A stretch of 64,000 bases of DNA, taken from assembly GCA_024291935.2 (NCBI GenBank), contig CM044321.1:66970985-67034984 (forward strand). Direction: 5' to 3'. The notes under the pieces were generated by a model, which was not told the origin of the DNA, did no database searches, and worked only from the letters and a program-made list of their open reading frames with translations. The position numbers were made by a program, and so were the translations under genes. Shown here piece by piece: positions 1-9,412 of this stretch. This DNA is from Okapia johnstoni (taxonomy: Eukaryota; Chordata; Mammalia; Artiodactyla; Giraffidae). The first letter of the stretch is position 1. Every line of letters starts with the position of its first letter.

Positions 1-1478
1 CTGCCAAATCTTTAGGCTTTCTAAACATTCCTTTATTCTACAAATACTTACTGAACACCTACTATGTATGCCATTAGGTATGCAATAACATGTAAGAAAA
101 TCTTTGCTCACTGCCTGCACCCCCTTTCATGTGTGCACTTCCTAAAACCATGAGTTTCCTCTTTCATAGCACTTATCATAGGACAATTGCTTATGTAAGA
201 TTCCTTCACTAGAAGCTAAGTAAGTGAAACAGAGAATACTTCCTAGAAGCAGAGAGATGAGTCAAGATATGAAAGGTGAGTGTCAATTAGCTAGGCAAAA
301 GCTTAAAAAGTAAGTACTGGGCACTGGTAACAATATGTAAAGAGCCACAGAGCATAGGAGTTCCAAAAAAACAAAATTCAGTATCACTGAGAGTAAACTG
401 AGAGTGTGTAAGAAGGAAATTATGGCAAGATGAGGCAAGCATTAATGAGAGAACAAATTATAAAGGACCTTGTAGATCATATTAAAGAGTCTGGATTTTA
501 TCATGAGGGCAAAAGGAGGTAATCATAGGTTTGAAGTAGGAAGTAGCATGATTAAATTTACATTTATTTTCTCTGTTCAACAACTTATCAAATAAATTTA
601 ATTTGTTTAGCCCAGCATTCAGTGTCTGCCGCAGATCTGCTTTTTTTTTTTTTAAGCCTCAGGTTGTTTACTAGTCCTTTTCAAATACACAACACTCCAG
701 TCTGAATTACTTGATATTAACTTTACAAACTACATATTCTTCCTCATATTTTTCCTATGCCTAGAACATGCCCACTCTACTCCATCTTCAAATTTCTGAA
801 TCTCACTTATTCTTCAAGGTTTAATTCAGTTGAATTATTCCCTAACTGCCCTCAATACTATTTATGCTTTCTTTCTTAATTCTCATTATACTTTTTGTAC
901 TTTTCTTCTGACGTGTACCACATTCAACCTTAAACTGTACATAATCTGTATACTGTTAGCTCCTCTTACTAGAGAGTAATACTCCAAAAAAGAATATGTT
1001 ACTTAAATCAAGCAAGTGATAAATATATAATCTTCTTATATGATAAGCTGCAAACACCTGGCATACAGGCCAGAGAAAGTGCTACCAAATCAAAAGACAT
1101 TATAGCTATTGTTAAAAAAAAAAAAAAAAAAATCTCTGTCCTCTGTGACAGCCTGCAAAAATAAAGTTTAGTTCAACATGAAAACAAACCCTAGGTTTTT
1201 CTGTACAGTAAAGATATAATTTAGCAAGTCTCAGTGGGAAAGATATATTAATCAAAGGAAGGACAAAAAGGAACATTTATCAAGGACCTACATTATTTTA
1301 TTTAATCTAAACCTAGGTAGTATTTTAATCATTTCCACTTTTCAGGTGAGGAAAGTGTGGCCAGAGAGATCGATCTGACCAACATGATATAGTTAACAAC
1401 AGAGTTGGGATTTTTAGTACAGGTTTGTTTGAATTACTGGGTCATATTTTTCCTAGTCAACTACATCACATTACTTAC
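1..1478 (-). other. BRCA2: BRCA2 intron 3, 5' part (runs off the left edge)
   Basis: This stretch lies downstream of the exon 3 splice donor on the minus strand, so it is intronic. No open frame of note and no exon-like splice pair was seen. It holds A/T-rich unique sequence, an A-run at about 1114-1132 and a decayed MIR-type segment near 1270-1400. The part around 430-550 resembles an old LINE remnant but is too degraded to classify. Confidence 0.75.
1270..1400 (+). repeat. MIR SINE remnant
   Basis: The segment has the MIR hallmark order: a 'tttaatc' block, then 'ccacttttcaggtgaggaaa', then 'gtggccagagag'. This matches the MIR core and 3' region. It is diverged, as expected for an ancient mammal-wide SINE. 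Confidence 0.55.
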
Positions 1479-1724
1479 CTGAATCCAATCTGAATTTATG
1501 TAATTCTTTTAAAGGAGATTGGTACAGTGGCAGAGTTAGACTTTGCTCTTTGAATATTACTGGAGTTGAAGCCAACAGATGATAAGGTTTCCTTTGTGGT
1601 GTTTTAAATGGGTTTGTTTCATAACTGCTGATTTTATATTCTGATTCTTCTGAAGATTCAGAATTACAGGGTGGAGCTTCTGAAGAAAGTTCTTCAAACC
1701 AATTAAGGCTTATTGGTCCTAAAT
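1479..1724 (-). CDS. BRCA2: BRCA2 coding exon 3
   Basis: Read on the minus strand, the exon begins after a TTACAG acceptor and ends at CAG|GTAAGT. Its 246 bases start in phase 1 and complete the Asp codon split with exon 2. The peptide begins [13 protein letters not shown], which is the PALB2-binding segment of BRCA2. With exon 2 giving residues 1-22, the key Trp falls at residue 31 followed by Phe32, as in known BRCA2. Later parts read KTPQRKP and [10 protein letters not shown] and end near FRLDS. BRCA2 loads RAD51 onto single-stranded DNA in nuclear homologous recombination, and this N-terminal region recruits it to PALB2-BRCA1. From memory human exon 3 is 249 bases, so this copy would be one codon shorter. 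No stop or frameshift is present. Confidence 0.97.
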
Positions 1725-3790
1725 CTGTAAGGAAAATAAAAATCGTGACACAATAAAATCCATAAGCCAGTGAAGATTATGATACAGAAAAGGATGCTTG
1801 AGATTTTGGCTGTGAATTACATTTAAGGCATATTAATTAACACATTTTTAACTGGAGCATTTTTGCAGATGCTAACACCAGTGATTTGTTATACAAGTGA
1901 ATACTGAAGCTTCCCTAGTCAGTAACATTTGTGTAACAAAGTCATACTAATACTTATCTGGTCAATAATGAGTTCAACAAGTTCATTAGTCTGTTCTTTC
2001 ATGAATCTGTAGTAAGGTATAACAGAAACTTTTTACAATATAAGATTACTAGGTATATTACCTCTTCTAAAATTTTCTTTTATATTCGCGATTCAGAAAT
2101 AAAAATCATCCACACTAAGAATGCAACCCACAGATACAACACTAAATAAATGGCTGTGACAAATCTACAGGTACACAAGAAATAGTGACTCACAAATCAA
2201 GTGGAATAGATTCTCTGTTGGAACAAAATTTCTCCTGTGTTCTATACTTAAAGTAGTGGTTCTCAACATGTGGCCTGTGAACCACTTGGTGGGAGGTTCC
2301 CCAAGACCCTTTCAAGGGGTCCGTAAGGTCAAAACTGTTTTCATATTAGACATCATTTGCCTTTTCCCCACTGTTGACATTTACAGCAGTGGTGGGTGAC
2401 ACTGGTGACAGCTTTGCCTGAATCATGGCAGTGGCCACAAATTGTACTAGGAGTTACTATGTTTTTCATCACCATGAACTTGTTACAAAAAATCAACAAA
2501 GCAAGTTTAACTTAAAGTGTTCTTAGTGACAAAATGGAAAGCACACATAAAACATTTCTGCATACTGAAGTACAACAGTTATTTGGAAAAAGCACTCATG
2601 TGATGGGTTGTGAGTTGAATTAGCACTTTTCATGGAAAGCCATTTTTGCTAGAAAGAAAGACTAAGTTATTCTGAGTTGGGTATTTGGTGGACATTTTCT
2701 TGAAAATGAATGAAGTGAGCCTGTTACTGCAGGGAAAACAACAGTTTGCTGCCAAAGATAAAATGTGAGTTTTCAAATGAGAATTAGAATTTTGTTCTCT
2801 GTGAGCTTGACATCTTCCCAACCTTAAGACTTTTCTGATGAGATCAGTGAAGTAACCAATGTGATTTTTTAATAATGTCTAATGGAATGTGTCAATATTT
2901 GGAATATTTGTGTAATTCAGAACATTAATATTTTTCAAATAATCAAACCATGGATGATGTCACAACATGGGTAAAACATTTATTCAGGAGCAAGAAAGAC
3001 TGACTGAATTTCATGTAAAAAGAGTACAAAAAATTCACTACATAGTTTCAGATTCCACATTGCAACTTTTAAGAAACTCCCACTTAAGTTTGGTATAATA
3101 CCAAAGAAAACTACCCACAATAAAGTGAAAACAGTTAAAAATACTCCTTTTTCTAACTACATTTTCTGTGTAAGGTATGGTTTTCTTCATATACTTCTAT
3201 CAAAACAACATATTGTAAAGAATTAAATGCAGAAATGAGCATGAGAATCCAGCTATCTTCTATTGAGCCAGATAGTAAAGAGAACTGCAAATTTTTAAAA
3301 TAATGTCACTTCTCACATTTTTCTTGGAAAAGTTATTTTTCATAAACATATTATTCATGTTAATATGCAATGAGTTAATTTTTGTTAACTTAATATTTTT
3401 AAAAGTTCTTAGTTTTAATTTCTCATATGGTAACCTACATAAACAAAAGTTCTCAGTCCTCAATCATTTTACCAGTGTAAGGAGAACTGAGACCAAAAAG
3501 TTGGACAATTTCTGCTTTTATGTTACTAATGCTTCTGATTTGCTAGAAAGTCTCTGCTCTAAAAACAGTGCTACTCATCAAGGGGCCAGTTTCCTCTTTA
3601 TCCACCACAGGATCTACACCGATCATTTGGTTAACTGTAAATGATCACTTTTCTGATTTATGACTTCATAAAGCACAGTTTATTGTGTAAACAAAAACGT
3701 GAAGCACAGGATTCTTTTCAACAAGCATGCCTAATTACACATTTTTCTCTATGTAAACGATCAATTCATATAAAAAAAATCTGTCAATAC
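1725..3790 (-). other. BRCA2: BRCA2 intron 2
   Basis: A 2.07 kb intron between the exon 2 donor (GTATTG) and the exon 3 acceptor. More than half of it is an old hAT-type transposon relic (about 2254-3518). The flanks, 1725-2253 and 3519-3790, are A/T-rich with no coding signal seen. Confidence 0.85.
2254..3518 (+). mobile_element. Ancient hAT-type DNA transposon relic
   Basis: The left end reads 'agtggttctcaacatgtgg' and the right end keeps 'gagaactgagaccaaaaag' followed by a decayed copy of the inverted left terminus. This is the terminal pattern of Charlie/Zaphod-group hAT elements. The inner part (about 2340-3300) resembles transposase-derived sequence but is full of stops, and no useful frame survives. 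The length of about 1.26 kb implies internal deletion relative to an autonomous copy. The exact family name is uncertain. Confidence 0.6.
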
Positions 3791-3892
3791 CTGCTTTGTT
3801 GCATCGCGTCTTAAAAATGTCAAAAAAAGTTGGCCTCTCTTTGCATCCAACCGGCATTTTTATCTACACTACTACTCCAAAGTTTGCTGAGT
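3791..3892 (-). CDS. BRCA2: BRCA2 exon 2 with start codon
   Basis: Minus-strand exon with acceptor TTTTGCAG before 3892, a 35-base 5' UTR, ATG at 3857-3855 and donor GCAG|GTATTG at 3791. The coding part is 67 bases: 22 codons plus the first base of an Asp codon. It translates as [20 protein letters not shown] followed by KA, clearly the BRCA2 N terminus. It differs from the human protein as I recall it at residues 3, 5 and 13. The start context (AAAATGC, A at -3) is reasonable and is the first ATG of the exon. An alternative AG six bases further in could also serve as acceptor, changing only the UTR. Confidence 0.97.
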
Positions 3893-4039
3893 CTGCAAAA
3901 GAGAACACCAAAATACACTTCACACAGATACAGTCCTTGCTAAGTGATTCTGAGGTAAAACCGGAAGCGGTAAACCTGCCTGAAGCTACATTGTTTATTT
4001 TAGGACAAGAATCGAACTCACCGCGGGGAAGTATTCTGT

Positions 4040-4190
4040 ATTTGCGCCGTCCAATAGAGCAGCCATTAGCTACATGACTCATCTCAACTGTGGCAAGTCT
4101 GTTCAAGAACAGAATTTTTAACTATTATTTAATCTTCATTAACTAGTCACATGTGGCCAGTGGCTGCGCAGTTAGCAGAGGGCTATTAGA
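4040..4190. repeat. Short non-autonomous DNA transposon remnant (hAT/MER-type)
   Basis: 'gtccaatagagcagccatta', a central A/T-rich 'ttatttaatcttcattaa' part and 'cacatgtggccagtggctgc' resemble a common short mammalian DNA transposon ('gtccaatagaa ... cacatgtggctagtggctac'). It lies in BRCA2 intron 1. The family name is not certain. Confidence 0.4.
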
Positions 4191-4583
4191 TAAACACCGG
4201 GTGACAATTCCCAATCAGTAAATTTTCGTTAACACAGCAACTACCTGGGGACTAAGGGATGAGGCAGATACAATGTGCCACAGGCTATGAAACATTTTCC
4301 AAAATAGCAATATTCCTGTAAAGTAATTTCATCGTGATTCCAATGAAGGAAATTTCAGCCTGGGACATGCGAGACGAGCGGCGCCCGAAGCTGGGCCACG
4401 GAGTTCCCGGGAAGGGGCGGGGCTGGAGCCTCCGGCCGAGGAGCGGGTCCCTTCTCCCCGTCGGTGCGCGGCGGGCAGGGACCAGCGAGGGCAGGAGGTT
4501 CGGCTCCCACCCGGGCACCGGAGGCCTTCCCCGCCGCCTGCGACCGCGGAAGGCTGCCCATCTCCACCCCTGCCAACACTAAC

Positions 4584-4775
4584 CGCCTTCAGAGGTGAAG
4601 CTGGTTTGTTTTTTTTCGGCCAGAGGAGGCTGACAAAACGCGCCGGCACTCAGGTAAGAAACCGGATCCCTCAGGCTCCTTTCGCGGAGACCCACCGCCC
4701 CAGAGAGCAAACTTCAGGAGCCCCACCTCCACCCACCGGGTTTCAGATTGTCGCGCCAAAAGCCCGCTCTCGGGA
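4584..4775 (-). other. BRCA2: BRCA2 non-coding exon 1 (approximate 5' end)
   Basis: On the minus strand 'ggcgcgttttgtcagcc', 'ggccgaaaaaaaa' and 'cacctctgaaggcg' follow one another and then a splice donor GTTAGT at 4583. This resembles the end of the human BRCA2 first exon as I remember it (GGCGCGGTTTTTGTCAGC ... GGCCAAAAAAG ... CACCTCTGGAGCG|GTTAGT). The donor base is therefore well placed at 4584. The upstream end, taken as about 4775, is only inferred from a human exon length of roughly 190 bases. The exon lies entirely in the 5' UTR. Confidence 0.75.
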
Positions 4776-4830
4776 TACGTCACGCGATGACGCCATGACG
4801 CAGCACGCAGCGTATACGCCTACCGGAAGT
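4751..4830 (-). promoter_or_regulatory. BRCA2: BRCA2 core promoter with E2F, CRE and ETS-like sites
   Basis: Motifs visible are 'tcgcgccaaaa' at 4751-4761 (an E2F site when read on the minus strand), a cluster of three CRE half-sites at 4778-4800 (CGTCA, TGACG, TGACG) and ACCGGAAGT at 4822-4830 (ETS/GABP-like). No TATA box is seen. E2F and ETS sites suit a cell-cycle-regulated TATA-less promoter. Which bases are the transcription start cannot be told from sequence alone. Confidence 0.55.
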
Positions 4831-5190
4831 CAGACTCTGGCCGCGCCTTCAGGGTTGCCGGTTGTTGCAAGGGCTAAACCTTGTTCAGCTGCGTGACAGT
4901 CAGTCCGGAGCCGCTAAAGAAAGAGCCAGGATGCTCGTTCTCTTCTTCCGAGCCTTCAGCGTACCAGGCCGCGCTGTTTGGAGGGACCACGCCCCATGTA
5001 TACGCCCTGCCTCCCCCCTCTTTCTCCGTTCCATCTCTCGTTTGGATGGCCGCCCCCACCCCCGACGCGGCCTGCGGTCTGTGAAAAGTCTTTGTTCTCT
5101 TCTAAGAGGGCGTCGCCCAAAGTGGGCAGACGTTAGCAAACCCCGCAGTGGTCAGTTGGTGCGGATGACTTATTGCCCAGCGGAGAGCTC

Positions 5191-6279
5191 CCTATAGAGG
5201 GGAAGGGGCAGAGATTTGAAACTGGAGGACGTTGGTTATAGACTGCGTGTTGCTGTTGGGCAGCAGAATTTCAGAAACCTCTGAGACTCTCCCGGCTTGA
5301 AAAGTTGTTAAGCCTATCTCAAGTCTCTTGTAGTTTTAGATAGTACTTCCTCCTGCAGGCCTCCGTAGTATGCTTGACGTATCCTTGACGCTCCTAGAGT
5401 ACCAAGCACCTGCTTTGTGCCTGACTTGCTCTTGAAACTGCTCTGGAAGACAGCAGTCTCATTCACAGAGTATGGGCTATGGCCAGCACAAGGCTTAATT
5501 CAGGTTTATTGTAGGACCTAGAAAGCTTTCAACTGGATTCTGAAGGTGATAGTGGCTCATGGGCCTTGCTACTATCCAAAGGCTCCTGACTAGTGAACAG
5601 TGAAAGCAACTTTGGATTCGAAAACGGGTGCCATTTACTTGGTACCTGAGGTGTCATTTTAGATTGATCATAATCCTTGGCTGTAGACAACTTTCCAGTA
5701 CACGTAGATACAAAAGCTTATGATCATCTAGGTCTAAATAGCCTGTGATCTTTATCCAATAACAGCTACCTCTTAATGAGGATGTGTGAGTTATTCTTTA
5801 TGCTTTATAAGTAATACCACATTTAACCTTATGATAACCTTATAGATTTTTTCGTATTGTCAGATGGGGAAACTGAATCATCCAGTTGAGTAAGTTGTCT
5901 AGTAAACAAGGCCCAGGTGGACAGAAGAGCCTGGCGGGCTACTGTCTATGGGAAAGAGTGGGACACTACTGAAACGATTTAGCATGCAGCTCGCAAGTTT
6001 CAGTTCAAGTCTTTTACTTATTAACTATCCTGTGATTAAGTCTGCATTTAACCTCTAAGTCAGAACAGTTTGCTTATTTTCCCTTTTGGGGAGAATTCTC
6101 ACTAGAGTGGACTAATGAGAACGTTTGGCATGTTATACAACCCTCTCAAATGTATTTTTTCACTAAATACACTGTCCCCCCAACCCCCCTAACTATACTC
6201 CTTGCTGCTACAGAACCAGGTTTTTTACATTTATGCGTTCTGCCATAATACTGTCTTCTTTATGCTCGCTCTAATAGTG
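5191..6279. other. BRCA2-ZAR1L intergenic DNA, mostly unique
   Basis: No gene seen. The stretch falls from the CpG island into A/T-richer unique sequence. A MIR-like remnant lies at about 5765-5935, with 'agatggggaaactgaatca' and then 'gtaagttgtctagtaaacaa'. A C-rich run sits at 6175-6190. Confidence 0.6.
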
Positions 6280-6518
6280 CTGCTAAATCGCTTCAGTCGT
6301 GTCTGACTCTCTCTGACCCCATAGACGGCAGCCCACCAGGCTCCACTGTCCCTGGGATTCTCCAGGCAAGAACACTGGAGTGGGTTGCTATTTCCTTCTC
6401 CAATGCATGAAAGTGAAAAGTGAAAGTGAAGTCGTTCAGTCGTGTCCGACTCTTCGCGACCCCATGGACTGCAGCCTACCAGGCTCCACCATCCATGGGA
6501 TTTTCCAGGCAAGAGTAC
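6280..6518 (-). repeat. Bov-A2 SINE
   Basis: Two Bov-A units lie in tandem, both reverse-complemented. Each starts near 'cagtcgtgtc(c/t)gactct' and runs through 'ccaccaggctccac' or its variant to 'ccaggcaagaacactggagt'. They are joined by the 'gtgaaaagtgaaagtgaagt' linker. The dimeric form is the ruminant-specific Bov-A2 (ART2A) element. Confidence 0.9.
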
Positions 6519-6615
6519 TAATAGTGCAGCAGCTCAAATTTTGCTGCTTGTATTCAATCTTTTTTATTTTTAAAACACAATCTCTGAAATTGTAAGTCAC
6601 TATAGGAATAAATTG

Positions 6616-6828
6616 GAGCTTCCCCGGTAGCTCAAATGGTAAAGAATTTGCCTGCAATGCAGGAGACCTGGGTTCGATCCATGGGTTGGGAAGATCCCCT
6701 GGAGAAGGGCACGGCAACCCACTCCAGTGTTCTTGCCTGGAGAATCCCATAAACAGAGGGGTCTAGTGGGTTGCAGTTCATAGGATCACCAAGAGTCGGA
6801 TGACTGAAGCGACTAAGTATGCATAGGA
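6616..6828 (+). repeat. Bov-tA SINE
   Basis: A tRNA-Glu-derived head ('tagctcaaatggtaaagaat', 'gggttcgatcc') is followed by a Bov-A body ('cccactccagtgttcttgcc' ... 'agagtcgga'). Plus orientation, upstream of ZAR1L. Confidence 0.9.
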
Positions 6829-7177
6829 TAGGAATAAATTAGAGTTGCTAATTAAAGCATGTGTGTGAATAAGAAGTTAAATGAAAAACAGCTTTGAGAA
6901 AAACAGATTCAAGAGCAGTGAATTGAAGAGAGACAGATCCCAATTAGGGATCAGGTGGCAATTAGGCCTCTCTAGGTAGGGATATCGCCTTCCCCCCTCC
7001 AATTTGGGTAATAGGCAGCAGCACTCGTCAGAATCTGAAATAAATGGGAGAAGCTTTGGAAGAACGTGAACCATCGTGACCTGGAGGAAAAGGGGGCGGA
7101 TGAAGGTGGAAGACAAAACAAGGACTGAAACAAACTGCCTCGGGATATTTTGCTGCGCCTGGGTGCCAGGTGGTTAG

Positions 7178-7822
7178 ATGGAGCGCTTCTTCCGTGTTCC
7201 CTACAGCTTGTACCCGGGCTATGGGAACACGCTGCCTTTGGGCCAGTCTGTACTCTCTGAGCACAGACAACCGGACTGGAGGCAGACCAACGTTCCCCCC
7301 ACTTTCCTGGCCAGGCCCGGGCTGCTGATGCCTTCCAATGCCTCCGACTACTGCGTGGACCCTTACAAGAGAGCCCAGCTCATGGCCGTTTTCTCCCATA
7401 TGAACCCCGGCCTGAGCCTGCGGCTGCGCAAGGCCAACACCAAGGATGTGGGCGTGCAGGTGAGCCCCCGGGTGGGCAAGTCCGTGCAGTGCTCTCTGGG
7501 GCCTCGCACCCTGGACAGCCTCTCCCCCTGGGCCAGCGCAGGCCACAGGGCACCCGCGTCTGCCTGGGGCGTCTCTTCGCCGGTGCCCGGCCACTGGGGC
7601 CAGGTGCTACTGCGGAAGGCGCTCTCGGGTCCGCTGGAGGCTGGCCAGCCGCCTCCGCCACTACCACCACCATCATCACCACCAAGGTCGGAAGAGGATT
7701 CCCCTGAGGAACTCCAGCCGCTTGAGGAGCTGGCGGAGGAAGACTCCTCGAGTCCTCGGGAGAGGAAGAGCAGGCCGGCCCTGGTAGACTCCAGCCAGAC
7801 GCTCTGGAGGCCCAACTTCCAG
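7178..7822 (+). CDS. ZAR1L: ZAR1L coding exon 1 (residues 1-215)
   Basis: The exon encodes the N-terminal two thirds of zygote arrest 1-like. The ATG at 7178 is immediately preceded by an in-frame TAG (7175-7177), so it is the first possible start of this frame. The opening MERFFRVPYSLYPGYGNTLP is the conserved ZAR1-family N-terminal motif. The middle (about residues 140-200) is low-complexity: Pro-rich, then an acidic Glu/Ser-rich run. The exon ends in CTTCCAG|GTGAGC in phase 0 and joins FLEPKYGYF in exon 2. Together the four exons give 318 codons (human, from memory, about 321). ZAR1 proteins act in oocytes and early embryos in RNA binding and translational control of maternal mRNA. The gene lies head-to-head with BRCA2, about 2.4 kb from its exon 1. 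A further upstream non-coding exon is likely but was not identified. No disabling lesion is seen. Confidence 0.95.
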
Positions 7823-8107
7823 GTGAGCTTTCTCTCCCCTCACCTGAGCCCTCTTCCCCCCCGCCCCCCCGCCATTTCTGACGCCATGATAGCAGAATTT
7901 TCTCTCGCTTCCTCCCTTTATTTGATAAAGGAGAGAGGACGTTCTGAAAACATGTATTTTACATGTCCTGTGTGGGATTTTAAAATTTATTTATTGATTG
8001 GACTGCTTTGGGTCTGACTGGTGGCACGTGGGAGCGTTCCTTGAAGCGCGCCTGCTTTTCTCTAGTTGCGGCTCCTGCTCCAGAGCCCCGGCTCAGTAGT
8101 TTCAAAT

Positions 8108-8204
8108 GTCTCAAATGTCGGGTTCTTAGTTTCCCACTAGGGGTCCAACCCGCCTTCCCGAATCGGAAAGCAGATTCTTAACCACTGGACCACTAGGGAA
8201 GTCC
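8108..8204 (-). repeat. CHR-type tRNA-derived SINE fragment
   Basis: The end reads 'cagattcttaaccactggac' followed by 'cactagggaagtcc', the reverse complement of the tRNA-like head of CHR/SINE2 elements. Only the head part survives. Confidence 0.7.
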
Positions 8205-8571
8205 ATGTGTTTTTGCTTTGTTTCTTCAGCTTTTTGGTAAAATAAGGAGCCAACTTTAAGCCTGTGAAACCCCCAAAGTTTGGGAACCATAGCTGATGCA
8301 AATGAGGGAAAAGAGGGGTTTTGGGTTTGTGAAGTACATGATCAGATCTTCATTTTGTGCAGCTGGTGCTCATGGCCTTGGGGAAAACAGATTGGAAAAG
8401 CCTGAGAGAAGCTAGAAGAATCCCAGAGTAATTAGTCCTTGACAGCTGAGTTCATGTACTGACCTTGAGAATAGCTATGAGTGAGGTTAAGGAGGCTTCC
8501 TGTTTTTTACTTATACAAAACCACAAGGATAGCAGGATCTGGCTTTTTATCCTCTCCCCCCTTCACCCCTC

Positions 8572-8770
8572 AGGGCTTCCCCTGTGGCTCACTTGGTAAA
8601 GAATCCACCTGCAATGCGGAAGACTTGGGTTCAATCCCTGGGTTGGGAAGATCCCCTGGAGAAAGAAAAGGCTACCCACTCCAGTATTCTGGCCTGGAGA
8701 ATTCCATGGACTGTATACAGCCCATGGGGTCACAAAGAGTCGGACACGACTGAGTGATTTCTCACTTTCA
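8572..8770 (+). repeat. Bov-tA SINE in ZAR1L intron 1
   Basis: Starts 'gcttcccctgtggctcactt', passes 'tgggttcaatccctgggttg' and ends 'gtcggacacgactgagtgat' plus 'ttctcactttc'. Same strand as ZAR1L. Confidence 0.9.
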
Positions 8771-8817
8771 CTTTTGACCCCTCAAGATAGTAAAGGACTT
8801 TTCCTCCTTATTTGCAG

Positions 8818-8910
8818 TTTTTAGAACCCAAATATGGCTATTTTCACTGTAAAGATTGTAAGACCAGATGGGAGAGTGCTTATGTGTGGTGCATTTCTGG
8901 AACTAATAAG
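8818..8910 (+). CDS. ZAR1L: ZAR1L coding exon 2 (residues 216-246)
   Basis: The 93-base exon lies between TTTGCAG and the donor GTAAGT. It encodes FLEPKYGYFHCKDCK followed by TRWESAYVWCISGTNK. This opens the C-terminal zinc-binding domain of the ZAR1 family (3CxxC type): Cys226-x-x-Cys229 and Cys240. Both boundaries are in phase 0. Confidence 0.97.
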
Positions 8911-9193
8911 GTAAGTGAAAGTGAGTGGGATGTGGGAGAAGAATGGTGCGGGCATGGATGTTAAATGGACGAAGACTGTGTGTCCTAATGGGACGTGACT
9001 ATAATGCAGCCTCAGTGCCAAGGACATAGTAGATGGCAAGCAAAGGTTTGGACTGAACGAAATTGGGCTGTCCATAAGAGCTTGAGCTCCTGAACCACAT
9101 CCTGGTGTTACATTTGGTTTGGTAGTTGGGTTGGACAAAATGTTGCCATATTTAGATGAACTCTTGACCTTGTACACATTGGGACTTGTTATA

Positions 9194-9412
9194 ATTTTTT
9201 TTTTAATTGGGGTATATTAATAATTGCCTTACAGTGTTGTTAGCTTCTGCTGTACAATGAAGTTAATCAGATATATGTATAGATATATCCTCTCCCTCCT
9301 GGACCTCCCTCCTATCCCACCCCCAATCCGGCCCATCTAGGTCGCTACAGAGCACTGAACTGAGTTCTTTGTGCTTTACAACAGATTCCCCCTACCTATA
9401 TAATCATTTTTT
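9194..9412 (-). repeat. L1 3' end fragment
   Basis: A T-run (9194-9204) followed by 'aattggggtatattaataat', 'cttctgctgtacaatgaagt' and a C-rich 'cctcctatcccacccccaat' matches the 3' UTR of ruminant L1 read backwards. It is about 220 bases, strongly 5'-truncated, in ZAR1L intron 2. Confidence 0.75.

Larger units (their letters stand above)
4360..5190. promoter_or_regulatory. CpG island at the BRCA2 5' end
   Basis: This block is markedly G+C and CpG rich ('gagacgagcggcgcccgaag', 'cgcggcgggcagggac', 'gcgccggcactcagg', 'acgcggcctgcgg') compared with the A/T-rich flanks. It covers BRCA2 exon 1, its promoter and about 350 bases towards ZAR1L. Several overlapping open frames exist here, as expected of GC-rich DNA, but none looks like a protein. 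Confidence 0.85.
7823..8817 (+). other. ZAR1L: ZAR1L intron 1
   Basis: This 995-base intron runs from GTGAGC to TTTGCAG. It contains a short CHR-type SINE fragment (about 8108-8204) and a Bov-tA (about 8572-8770) that ends under 50 bases before exon 2. The remainder is unique. Confidence 0.9.

Noticed and set aside
4285..5197. Many overlapping open frames on both strands near the BRCA2 promoter
   Set aside because: These are typical of GC-rich CpG islands. They lie over non-coding exon 1 and the promoter and show no protein family motif.
6231..6750. Short frames rich in GRLQSMGSRRVGHD-type endings
   Set aside because: These are translations of Bov-A SINEs. The same peptide endings recur at every such element in the window.
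7489..7707. Second plus-strand frame inside ZAR1L exon 1
   Set aside because: Overlaps the ZAR1L frame and has no independent support.
7363..7815. Long antisense frame opposite ZAR1L exon 1
   Set aside because: It is a shadow of the real exon, caused by high GC. The plus strand encodes a recognised protein with matching splice sites.
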